Assembly: GCA_003427395.1 (NCBI GenBank)
Contig: BFEA01000219.1
Coordinates: forward strand, 2,250,726 to 2,274,896
Direction of reading: 5' to 3'
Length of the DNA: 24,171 nt
From: Chara braunii
Lineage: Eukaryota > Streptophyta > Charophyceae > Charales > Characeae
Part shown: piece after piece, positions 16,225-24,171 of the stretch
Layout: each line of letters opens with the position of its first letter
Position numbering within the stretch: the stretch's first letter is position 1
Translations under genes and position numbers: made by a program
Notes under the pieces: model-generated
Seen by the model: the letters and a program-made list of their open reading frames with translations, nothing else
The model's database searches: none
What the model was told of the DNA's origin: nothing

Positions 16225-16503
16225 CCTTGCCGTGGTGCAGTACATGCGTCAAGGCCTTTTATTCCCCTCACAAAATATAAAAGACACTAATGAACACATT
16301 TTGCTGCAGTGTCTGGAGGCCATCCTCAGTATGTGGAGGCGGCATCGGATCTGGAGCCAATTTGGCACCGGTCAGGACTGGTGCCATGGGACTGGGAAAC
16401 TTTGTTATGCGGCCACGGACCCATCCAAAGGAGCTCCTCCTTCATTGGAAATGATTTTGAACTAGGTGGAAAGGCGATCCTTCAGGCCCTGAGGTGGAGG
16501 TGA
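16225..16503 (+). pseudogene. Possible decayed LINE reverse-transcriptase C-terminal (zf-RVT-like) fragment
   Basis: One frame reads VVQYMRQGLLFPSQN then KDTNEHILLQC, which resembles the LLxxxxCxxCxxxxETxxHLLxxC pattern of the RT-associated zinc-binding region of plant LINEs. The continuation ...GLVPWDWETLLCGHGP in another frame looks like the usual segment after it, implying a frameshift near 16310. The first cysteine pair is lost. No reverse-transcriptase core is present nearby. Weak but consistent with LINE activity implied by the snRNA copies. Confidence 0.35.
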
Positions 16504-17201
16504 TGTGCGCGGGCCATTGAAGGGGCGCGGAAGGGGGGTGGGAAAAAAAGGTCGGAATGATCTGTGACCTGATGGAAGTGGAGATGAGAGCGAGCAGGGA
16601 AACCGTTAGAGTGCACCTTGAAACACCTGTACTTCCTAAAGTCGTCCAAGCCCACAATTTTAGGAAACGTACCGGCCACTACAGGAGCGCCCGAATTCGT
16701 CCGGCTAAAAATGTTTCTAGTTTTTTTGTTTCCTCTGCCGATAGCTGGGCCAAGTACTGGTGGTTTAAACCACCAGTAGTACCTTTCGGAGTCATTTTGC
16801 CGTTTCATGCCGGTTAACATGGAGGATGCACTCGGCCTCCGACGGCGGCCAGATGCGCCGCCAAAACGGCACGCAGGGCTGGTGGCCGATAGATGGGAAA
16901 GGTACTGGCGGTTTAAACAGATGACACGGCAGGACCCCAGTAAAACACTCACCAAGCTCTTCAGTGATTGGTTGGGAGGGGAAAGGGAACGAACGATAGC
17001 CACAGTGGAGTTAGCGGGTTGGTCATATCAGGGTATGGATCCGTTTCCAAGGGACTACGGCTTGTGTTGCCATAATTGGGCGGAGATGGACCCGGCTATA
17101 GCGATGAAGCTGCCTGAAGAGTTGAGCTCCCCGACGTCTTCCCCATACAAGAAAATGCATTAGTAGAACTGAGCTGGTTTGGGAGGGACGTGTGATGGTC
17201 T
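16504..17201. other. Unassigned region with palindrome and open frame
   Basis: A frame at 16807-17163 (118 codons, ending ...LPEELSSPTSSPYKKMH) has ordinary amino-acid composition but no domain I recognise. It includes a perfect 24-bp palindrome at 16755-16778 and a direct repeat of GCCGATAG...GTACTGGYGGTTTAAAC at 16737-16770 and 16885-16918. Confidence 0.35.
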
Positions 17202-18164
17202 CCCCCCCCCCCCCGAAGGAGTCACATGACCCCCCGAGGGTACATGTCGTTTTGCAGCCCGAGAAAAGTCAACTGTTCCATTCCTATGGGCCTCACTCCC
17301 CGACACCACATTCTATACAGACTATACGCACCCGGGCTGACTTTTGTGCCGAAGAGTTGAGGCATTCGGACTGATCGAAAACTTCGAATGCATCGGGACT
17401 ATAGCACTCGGAGTCAATTTGTGGTTCTCCCAGTGCAGTGAGATACTCTCCCTTTCTGATTGATCAGCGACCGTTGTTTGCCTCCAAATACATTTAGGGC
17501 CTCGTTTGACCACTCACCATAATTTATGCACAAGGTTGAAAGCACATGGCGGGGTATCTTTCCATGTTCTAGTGGGAGTTGCATTCTCATTTTGCACAAT
17601 TGGTTAGTAGAGGAGCAAGGCCCTTAAGAGTGTTGTGAAGTGGAGCGAGACCCTGTCTTGTTCCCGCTCCCCCCCTCTCCTGTCCCACCCTATCCCTTTT
17701 CTTTCTATCGTGTTTTTCCTTTTTCTTCTGTTTTTGTCCTTTTGGTGGCAGGCTTCTCTCTGGTTTTGGCATGAAAGTGTTCTTAGCTTGTGCGTTGTTT
17801 GCTCGCCGTTTGTTGTTCACAGTTCCGTGTTGGGGCCGCATCCGAATGGAGGGTCAAGCGTTGTTGTTCGAAGTACAAGTACTGGGCCCTGTCGACGAGC
17901 GGCGGGCCATGTCAACGTCAGTGAACTGGTCGTGAGTCTGAATTGTGGGCATCAGATGCTATAGCTTAGGCGCCGTCGTTATTGTTGTTGTTGTTGTTGT
18001 TGTTGTTGTTTTTTTTTTTTTTTGGTTGTCTAATATGTTCCCTGATTTTCTGTCTTTCGGATCGTTTGTACCACGCAGTCTGCATAGCATAGGTTACCTA
18101 CCCCTATTCCTTTTTTTTTTTTCCTCCCTCTTTCCTTTTCATTATTATTTTTTTTAAAGTCACA
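17202..18164. other. Intergenic with homopolymer and (TTG)n tracts
   Basis: A C13 run sits at about 17202-17214, (TTG)n at 17982-18008 runs into a T15 tract to about 18023, and further T runs occur near 18110-18155. No gene is supported. Confidence 0.5.
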
Positions 18165-18607
18165 ACGTGTCAGCCTGTCCATGTAAAAGCCCACCTGCCC
18201 CACACCTCATTGACCAGTCCACATACTACAAACCCCATGTAGCACCGCCCAACTCAGAGTATTCGCACACTGTCAGTAGTAGAACAAGCTTATTAAATGT
18301 ATCTGACTGTAATTGTGGCCCTTTCTGGATGCATCTGACTGCCATTATTATGTCCAGAAATAAGTACAAAGGCCCTTAGGCTAGTGTAAGTACACACGCT
18401 CATATGGTATCAGTGAGACCACACGGCATCAGAGGCACGGAGAGACATGCTCATATCTCATGTTCGGGTTTGAACACTCCTGTCACGGACTTTCCTCTCA
18501 ACAATTTCGGCGGGTTGGCTTATTTAAGCTCTTTTCCACTGGCCCACGCTGTGCGTTGCGCGCATATCCTCGCGGGGTCCGGTTGTTGCTCTGTGTTTTG
18601 AATCCGG
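18165..18607. other. Intergenic, no recognisable gene
   Basis: Short frames only. CCACACCTCAT/CCACATACTAC phrases at 18190-18250 echo the minisatellite at 1955-2480 but are too diverged to call. Confidence 0.35.
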
Positions 18608-18840
18608 TTTGGCAGAACTCGCTCACAGGTCTGCATGATTCACACCAGGTGTATGTGGACTGGGCTGGCCACCGGTTCAGACCGGTGTGGCAAAACACGC
18701 ACGCTCACAGGTCCACATGGTTCAGACCAGGTGTATGTGGAAAGGGTTGGCCACTGGTTCACACCGCTTTGGCAAAACACGCTCACAGTACGGTCACCGT
18801 GTATGTGGAATGTGCTACACGCTTCCATTGTTTCGTACGG
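18608..18840. repeat. ~80-bp tandem repeat array, block 1 (3 units)
   Basis: TTTGGCAAAACACGCTCACAG marks each unit start, at about 18608, 18687 and 18769 (periods 78 and 82). Each unit continues CAGGTSCACATGGTTCAGACC, AGGTGTATGTGGACTGG, GCTGGCCACYGGTTCAGACC. Units differ by substitutions and small indels. The same unit forms block 2 at 19504-20110. Confidence 0.88.
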
Positions 18841-18997
18841 TAACCGCCGTAAAGATAGGACTACGGGTGAGCGCACTGAGCGGCTGTATACGTGCTTCGC
18901 TTCGTTGATAATACAGTCTCGAAATGGCGGATCCAAATTGATCCAATACCCTGTTGCAATTGTGGGTTTGTCTGGACACATATCGAGAGATTGTCAG

Positions 18998-19200
18998 TAA
19001 CACCTAGTAACCCACTAGTAACCCACTAGTAACCCAAACCCACGCCCACTAGTAACCCAAACCCACTAGTAACACTAACGCACGCCCACTAGTAACCCAA
19101 ACCAAGGCCCACTAGTAACCCAAACCCACTAGTAACCCAAACCCACTAGTAACCCAAACCCACTAGTAACCCAAACGCATGCCCACTAGTAAGTTAAACC
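18998..19200. repeat. 18-bp minisatellite (CACTAGTAACCCAAACCC)
   Basis: About ten units, most 18 bp, some shortened or with CACGC/CATGC inserts. Every unit contains the palindrome ACTAGT. The words resemble, but are not, the CCCTAAA plant telomere motif. Confidence 0.93.
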
Positions 19201-19503
19201 GAAACCTGTAGCGACGGGGGCGAACGGGACTGCGCTGTTGGCGCTACCTGCACCACCTTTTACAGGGTATGCAACCCAGCTGTGCAGACGTACTACCCGT
19301 AGACCGGATATGGAGGATATGCGCCGCGAGGGGGCTTTTGAAAAATTGCTAGTCTCGCATAAGCCATGTCTTGGGCAGGTCTAGCGATGGTCCTGTGAAT
19401 GACTACCTTGTGAATGGGTTATTTATTTGGTTAACACTGTCATCTCACCGTGTTATTGGTCTATAATTGCAACGTGCTACTAACAACTAGACAATTCCAC
19501 TGG
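19201..19503. other. Spacer between minisatellite and tandem block 2
   Basis: Unique-looking sequence with no frame or motif I recognise. Confidence 0.4.
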
Positions 19504-20110
19504 TTTTTAGACCGGTTTGGCAAAACACGGCCAGTGGCACATGGCTCAGACCGCCGGGTGTAGTACTATGTGGACTGGACTGGCCACCGGTTCAGACCAG
19601 TTTGGCAAAACAGGCTCCCAGTCTCCTGTCTGCAGTATTTGGACTGGGCGGGTCGCTGGCTCAGACGTGGTTCAGACCGGTTTGGAAAAACACGCACGCT
19701 CACAGGCCCACATGGTCCAAACCAGGTGTAATATGTGGACTGCGCTGGCCACTGTTTTTTAGACCAGTCTGGCAAAGCACACTCACAGGTCCACATGGTT
19801 CAGACATGGTGTAGTACTATGTGGACTGGACTGGCCACTTGTCCAGTCCAGTTTGGCAAAACAGGCTTGCTCACAGGCTCCTGCGTGTACTAGTATGTGG
19901 ACTGGGCGGGCTGCTGGTGCAGACATGGTTCAGACCGGTTTGGGAGAACAGGCGCGGTCAATGAAAGTACAAGTTGTTCGTAAAGGAAGAAGTGTTCTTT
20001 CTAAATCAATAAATAACATATCGATTTCATTTCGTGACCGCTTGTAGGCTCGCTGGCTCCTGCCAGTTGTACTAGTTTGTGGACTGGGATGGCCACCCAT
20101 TCAGACCGGG
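19504..20110. repeat. ~80-87-bp tandem repeat array, block 2 (6 units plus a partial)
   Basis: Unit starts, judged by the TTTGGCAAAAC word, fall at about 19517, 19602, 19682, 19769, 19853 and 19940, giving periods of 80-87. A last partial copy lies at 20041-20110 after a 100-base unrelated segment. Units share TATGTGGACTGG, GCTGGCCACT and TTCAGACCGG with block 1. Two subtypes seem to alternate: one with TCACAGGTCCACATGG, one with GGCTCCTG. Confidence 0.9.
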
Positions 20111-20800
20111 AGAATAGATTGTCAAGCGGCAGCGAAGAACTCTTTTGGTGTTGTTATTGCCACTGATTGAAGTTCAATTTTGCTGTGTTTGTAGGGGTCC
20201 ATGCCTGAAGGGGGGGCTGCTCACAGGATCCTATCTTATTTCAAGTTGTAGGGGTCCAGGCTTCAAGGGGCTGCTTGGAGGAGAAGAAATGCAGCAGCAG
20301 GATTGAGCGCGTTAGGTTGTGGAAGTGAGGGCCAGCCCGGGATCCTCAGGGTGATATGTTTGTGCCTCGAACAGATGGACCCAGTCGCGATCGTGGTCAA
20401 GTTCATGCTTTCTCAGGATGGACATGGTGCTAGTAGCAGGGCCAGGCTCTGGGAGTAAGGGAGTCTGCCCCCAATTGCTTACATCATGCTGATGTACTAT
20501 TGTGGGCGCACTCGCGCCGGGTCTTTTTTTCGACTGATCCTTGCATGTATTTGCGGTCTGATGCATGCAGGTGTTGCCGCAATTTCAGTCAGATACGTCC
20601 AGGAGAGGCCCCGTGTGAGTATTGCTTGCGCTGAATTTTGTGTCTGGGACCTTGGCTGTGTCTGCCAGCTGCTGTGCTGCTCAGGGAAAAAAACAGACTC
20701 GAGCTGTCCCACACACAGATGGGCCACCTAATTTCAGAGGTGGCTCTGCCTTGTCTGTAATTGTGGTAGCCGCCATGACTATTCCAAAAGAAGCAGAAGA

Positions 20801-20833
<33 letters not shown>

Positions 20834-20880
20834 AGAAAATCCACTGAGCACAAGCACACCCTAATAGATACGAGGTGATC
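20111..20880. other. Intergenic with short duplication and (AGC)n
   Basis: GTAGGGGTCCAKGCYTSAAGGGG occurs near 20189 and again near 20249. An (AGC/CAG)n tract with AAG ends covers about 20790-20840. Frame 20622-20864 runs through it, giving a poly-Ala stretch, with no recognisable domain. I do not call a gene. Confidence 0.4.
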
Positions 20881-20991
20881 TTTTTTTTTTTTTTTAATGC
20901 GTGTCATCCTTGCGCAGGGGCCATGCTAGTCTTCTCTGTATCGTTCCAATTTTATGCGTGTCATCCTTGCGCAGGGGCCATGCTGATCTTA
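20881..20991 (-). pseudogene. U6-U6 chimeric retropseudogene with poly-A tail
   Basis: On the minus strand, bases 20991-20954 match the U6 middle part (AAGATCAGCATGGCC through GATGACACGCAT). These join directly to a second U6 segment, 20953-20896 (AATTGGAACGATACAGAGA through GATGACACGCAT), then a 15-base A tail (plus-strand T 20881-20895). Both halves end at the same U6 position. The sequence is close to the working U6 consensus, closer than the copy at 9258. Neither half is complete, so it is a processed fragment. A template switch during reverse transcription would explain the head-to-tail fusion. Confidence 0.87.
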
Positions 20992-21206
20992 GATACTGCT
21001 GAAAAAGGAAATTTTAAGTGAACAAACTTCAAGGTCAAGGCAGTGGCCTGTGCTGCAGTCAATCCCGTCGTGAGAAGGGTAATCAATGACTGGCAGGATG
21101 TCACAGTAGGTTCAGACCTTGACAAACTTGTTTTGTTTAGGTCCCAGATGGGACACTGGGCCCGGTTCCGAGCATGTGCTGATCCCCACAATTAGATTGG
21201 AGCCTG
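20992..21206. other. Unassigned stretch between U6 chimera and T29 tract
   Basis: If the U6 segments are the 3' part of a longer minus-strand retrotranscript, this stretch up to the T tract could belong to it, but I do not recognise it. No frame is supported. Confidence 0.3.

Positions 21207-21235
<29 letters not shown>
21207..21235. repeat. T29 homopolymer
   Basis: A run of 29 T followed by AATTA and an A-run. It may be the tail of a minus-strand retroposed sequence lying to its right. Confidence 0.9.
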
Positions 21236-21239
<4 letters not shown>

Positions 21240-22316
21240 AAAAAAAAACAAAAAGGTCAAGAAGGTGGCTCTCTCTACTATTCTCCGCAACGTCGTTGAA
21301 TATCATGATGGTCACCTTTCTTCCCCAAGGACTGGATGGAGGGGAAGAGGAGGGAACTAGATGTCGCTTTCTCTTTCTGCCCTTGGATTGGCTGGTAGGA
21401 AGATAGGTGTCGGTCATGAGGTAGTCCCTGGAGTAGAGATGTTTGTCCGAAAAGAAAAAAAAGCCTGAGGTCCCTGAAGAAGTGTTAAAGAAAAAGGAAA
21501 AAAAAAGGCGGTGTGAAGGAGAAGAGGACCAGTGCCACAGTCCAGTACCAGCGGGGTAAGGGTTTGGAAAAGTGGTGTGAAGGAGAAGAAGGGGCTCGTT
21601 AGACACTCCTCGCCGGGCGTGTAAACCCCCCGAGGAAAATTTCGTTCCATCTATCCTCGAGGATGAAAACGAAAAAAAAAAGTGAAAACATTTCCTTGGG
21701 GAATCCTCGGGGCGTCCTTGGGCTACAGCCATTTGTGGCATTCCCCAAGGGACCTCCCGAGGTCCTTTGGAGGTCAAGGATCCACGATAATCGGAGCGGC
21801 AAGGGCACCCGTTGCTGCCAAGAAATTTTCGTCGGCTGGTCCATTGGAGTTCCTACCGGGCAGGGCACAAACATCTTGGGTCTTCAACGTTCGGCTTCCA
21901 GGAACCTTACGCCAACGGTAACCCTTGGTGGCCGGCCGGCCCCCGCGGATGTCGTCGCCCAGTGTTCACCCTCGCAGTGCGTCCCGCCAAACGAAAAGGG
22001 GTCGAACGGTCGGCAAATTTGAATACTTCAGCCGACTCCCCTTGCTCCGATTGCCCATTGTGTTCCACGATGGAAAACGGTACAAGGCATTCGTCCCATG
22101 CTGCAGTCTGCCATTTGCAGCCCTCTTCGTTGCCGTTCGCTGGAGGTGTACCGTCGTCGTCTAGCTACTGCCTTTCCCCACTTGCCTTTCATGAGCGACG
22201 TCTTTCGAAGGCTGCCGTCGTCTAGGTTAACGGGGACCCCCCCAGTTTCAGGCCCTGGGTAACGAGTCTAAAACTGAAATTACGGTTTTGGAGTCCAATT
22301 TTATGTTTGTTTGTCT

Positions 22317-22317
<1 letters not shown>
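21236..22317. other. Intergenic, no recognisable gene
   Basis: Overlapping open frames exist on both strands (minus 21238-21777, plus 21663-22022 and 21812-22225), but none has a recognisable domain. Mutual overlap argues against all being real. The minus frame is rich in Phe and Ser runs from A/T tracts. Confidence 0.4.

Positions 22318-22361
<44 letters not shown>
22318..22361. repeat. T44 homopolymer
   Basis: Forty-four consecutive T. Two Phe-rich frames through it are artefacts. It is followed by a T-rich, low-complexity stretch to about 22560. Confidence 0.95.
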
Positions 22362-22366
<5 letters not shown>

Positions 22367-22760
22367 CTTGTTTTGGTTCAAGGTTGCTGTGTGCCAAATT
22401 TTGTGTCATTTGGAGAATTGGAGTTTCCTCTGTTAAGATTTTTGAAATTTCTGAAGATTTTTTTAAAATTGAAATGTTGGCAAAATTTTATGAAAATACA
22501 TTTTTGCCTTGCTGTTTTATATGTTTTTTATTATATATTTTTTGGATTTTGTTTTGCAGTTAGTATGGTATGCACTCTATGAATTGGCGGCATTTTTGAT
22601 TAAAATGACCCTTTGGTTTTCTTACGGTCCCTGTTAACCTTTGCTCAGTATTTTGCGGGAGTCCTCATCCTCGGATACCGAATAAGGTTTTCTTACGGTC
22701 CCTGTTAACCTTCGACTCTCATGGGACCCTCACCCCTACTATCTTTTTTTTTTTTCAAGA
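22362..22760. repeat. T-rich stretch and 27-bp direct repeat
   Basis: GGTTTTCTTACGGTCCCTGT plus TAACCTT occurs identically at 22615-22641 and 22686-22712, 71 bases apart. The remainder is T-rich with no gene. Confidence 0.8.
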
Positions 22761-22985
22761 CAGGTTGGTAATAAGGCAGACCTTATGGGGTATCACTTCT
22801 CTTATCACCATCCTTCATTGTGTGACACGATTTGGTAATAGGGTAGACCTCACGGGATCTACTCCTCCTCCTACCACCTTCCTTATTCAACTTAAGTTAG
22901 CTATAGGGAAGACCTCAACGGGTTCTCGCTGCTCCTATCACCTCTACCAGCTTCCCCTCTGGAAGAAGTCTCACTTCCTCATTTC
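22761..22985. repeat. Diverged ~70-bp tandem repeat (3 copies)
   Basis: Three successive blocks share GGTAATARGGYAGACCTYAYGGG, then a CTCCTATCACC-like pyrimidine part, beginning near 22764, 22832 and 22898. Divergence between copies is considerable. Confidence 0.6.
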
Positions 22986-23435
22986 AACTCTCTTGAAATT
23001 TTTGAAGTAAGGGTATTCCCCATATTTCAGATAATCAGAAGTCCTTTAGTCGATAGTGCAGGCCACATAGTGCCCAGATCCATACAACTCAGACAAGCAC
23101 ATAACGAGGTAGCTCACACAGGAACTACCCTTCATCATGTACCTTTCAAAGTCCTTCCGCCTGATTTTTCCCCAATTGTGTTAGTTTCACTCTGAGAGAG
23201 GCAAATGTTAAACGAGATGTTTTTGAAGATGGCATAGATAGTCAAGGTTTTCATTTTCATATCGTTCAAAGCTAGTCAAATCAAGATATCAAACATACAT
23301 AGGCTATGTAACCCCTGGGGCCACGGCCACGGGTCGGGCTCGGAGGGCGGCCATGTTCATGGCCGCATCCGCGGCTGGGGTCGGCCGCACCGCAGCCACG
23401 TTTTTCACAGATTTTTCCCGTAAAAAATAATAGGG
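22986..23435. other. Intergenic with a GC-rich island
   Basis: No gene. A sharply GC-rich patch at about 23315-23395, with CGG/CCACGG words and a small hairpin CGGCCAT-GTTC-ATGGCCG, stands out from AT-rich neighbours. Confidence 0.4.
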
Positions 23436-23460
23436 AAAAAAAAAAAAAAAAAAAAAAAAA
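23436..23460. repeat. A25 homopolymer
   Basis: A run of 25 A followed by GGGGTTGTAAG, a word that reappears in similar form at 24039-24050 at the edge of the foldback. Confidence 0.9.
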
Positions 23461-23824
23461 GGGGTTGTAAGTTTTTTAAACTTTTTTTTAATTTTTAATT
23501 TTATTTTTAAAAGCTATGTTCTTCTCTCAATTTCACCTCACACTACCTACCTATCACTACTCCTAATTGTAGGCATACAGGGAACCCCATAGCAGCCAGA
23601 ACCGTGTTAACGAGAGAACATGCGGGGGCTGCTCCCGACCTGCAGGTGGGCGATACCGGGTAGGGGACAGCCAGTAGCATCAGGGACCATGCCAACAGGA
23701 CCAATCCCTGTGCCTCCCCTCAGGTCCCCTCCCCTACGAACATCAGCAGACTCTGCTCAATGCCGATCGGCGGATCCAGTGGTCTATCTCTAGGTGGCGG
23801 GCGCCAAGCATGCCCAGGAAGGTA
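23461..23824. other. Unassigned; possible SINE body
   Basis: If the tRNA-like head at 23825-23905 is a SINE on the minus strand, this stretch lies in the position of its body. It contains a CT/GGGAGG-rich section and no frame of note. Confidence 0.3.
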
Positions 23825-23905
23825 CATGAGGCCAATGGGGATTGAACCCACGACCTCCTGAATGCCACTTGCGTGCCTTACCAACTGAGTTAGGCCGCTG
23901 GATTT
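23825..23905 (-). mobile_element. tRNA-like SINE head, third type
   Basis: On the minus strand CTAACTCAGTTGGTAAGGC (A-box-like) and GTGGGTTCAATCCCC (a canonical B-box, complement of about 23837-23851) stand at tRNA spacing. The anticodon and acceptor stems do not close properly. It is thus more likely a tRNA-derived SINE than a tRNA gene. It joins the GGATTTGTAAGG direct repeat at 23898. Confidence 0.55.
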
Positions 23906-24171
23906 GTAAGGTTTTTCAAACCCTACAACCCCATTTTTTTTTTTTAAAGAAAAAAATATTTTTTTTGGAATATAAAAAATAAAAAACAGAAAAGACGGAG
24001 AGAAGAAATTAAAAAAAAACAAACAACAAAAAAAAACATGGGGTTGTAGGGTTTGAAAAACTGCTGGATTTGTAAGGTTTTTCAAACCCTACAAACCCAT
24101 ATTTTTTTTTAAGAAGAAAAAAATGAATGTTTTGAAATATAAAAAATAAAAAACAGAAAAGACGGAGAGAA
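23898..24171. repeat. 166-bp-spaced direct repeat with 23-bp foldback
   Basis: CTGGATTTGTAAGGTTTTTC onward at 23898 recurs at 24064 and continues, AT-rich, to the window end, including GAAAAGACGGAGAGAA in both. Within the first copy, 23912-23934 and 24038-24060 are a perfect 23-bp inverted repeat (TTTTTCAAACCCTACAACCC core). The pattern suggests a small foldback element duplicated in tandem, cut by the window edge. Confidence 0.8.

Noticed and set aside
18998-19200. Interstitial telomere tract
   Set aside because: The 18-bp unit contains AACCCAAACCC but not the CCCTAAA heptamer in tandem, and ACTAGT is an integral part of each unit.
18608-20110. Spaced repeats suggestive of a CRISPR array
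   Set aside because: The repeat units are contiguous and diverged, there are no uniform short repeats with unique equal-length spacers, and the DNA is eukaryotic.
22288-22582. Phe-rich membrane protein
   Set aside because: It consists of a T44 homopolymer plus T-rich DNA readable in two frames; no independent evidence of coding.

Overview
This is nuclear DNA of a streptophyte, most likely an early-diverging land plant or a charophyte alga; I cannot name the species. The evidence is one long plant-type LSD1-like histone demethylase gene, decayed copies of spliceosomal U2 and U6 snRNA genes with A-rich tails, tRNA-derived SINE-like repeats, and extreme loads of (GA)n, (CA)n, (CT)n and poly-T tracts. 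There are no bacterial operons or ribosome-binding sites, and none are expected.

Layout. From 1 to 3.9 kb there is no recognisable gene. The region holds dinucleotide repeats, two long and nearly perfect hairpins (733-847 and 1535-1634), a MITE-like element with imperfect terminal inverted repeats (about 2681-3046) and a 5'-truncated tRNA-derived SINE flanked by a 13-bp target-site duplication (3328-3485). From 3.9 to 9.05 kb lies the one confident protein-coding gene, an LDL1/FLD-family lysine-specific demethylase (CDS 4510-8463, plus strand). Its coding region has no intron, a candidate intron sits in the 5' leader (4042-4401), two short upstream ORFs precede the start, and two AATAAA signals lie at 9029-9043. 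A 220-bp (CT)n tract occupies the 3' flank.

From 9.1 kb to the end is a repeat-rich intergenic region. It contains a retroposed U6 copy (9258-9381), a decayed tandem repeat (10.5-11.2 kb), a 72-bp tandem duplication (12.23-12.36 kb), several (GA)n blocks (12.5-12.9 kb), a retroposed 3'-truncated U2 copy (14092-14200), SINE-like elements (14278-14442, about 14785-14865, 23825-23905), a second MITE of the same family (15750-16095), traces of a LINE reverse-transcriptase C-terminus (about 16225-16503), an 18-bp minisatellite (18998-19200) between two blocks of an approximately 80-87-bp tandem repeat (18608-18840 and 19504-20110), a head-to-tail U6-U6 chimeric retrocopy (20881-20991), and foldback and direct repeats at the right edge.

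Function. Only the LDL gene has an interpretable job: FAD-dependent removal of mono- or dimethyl groups from histone H3 lysine 4 in the nucleus. The other sequence looks like the debris of LINE-driven retroposition, MITE activity and microsatellite expansion. I see no new multi-gene system. The most notable non-coding signals are the two hairpins, the snRNA retrocopies, and the paired MITE and SINE families.
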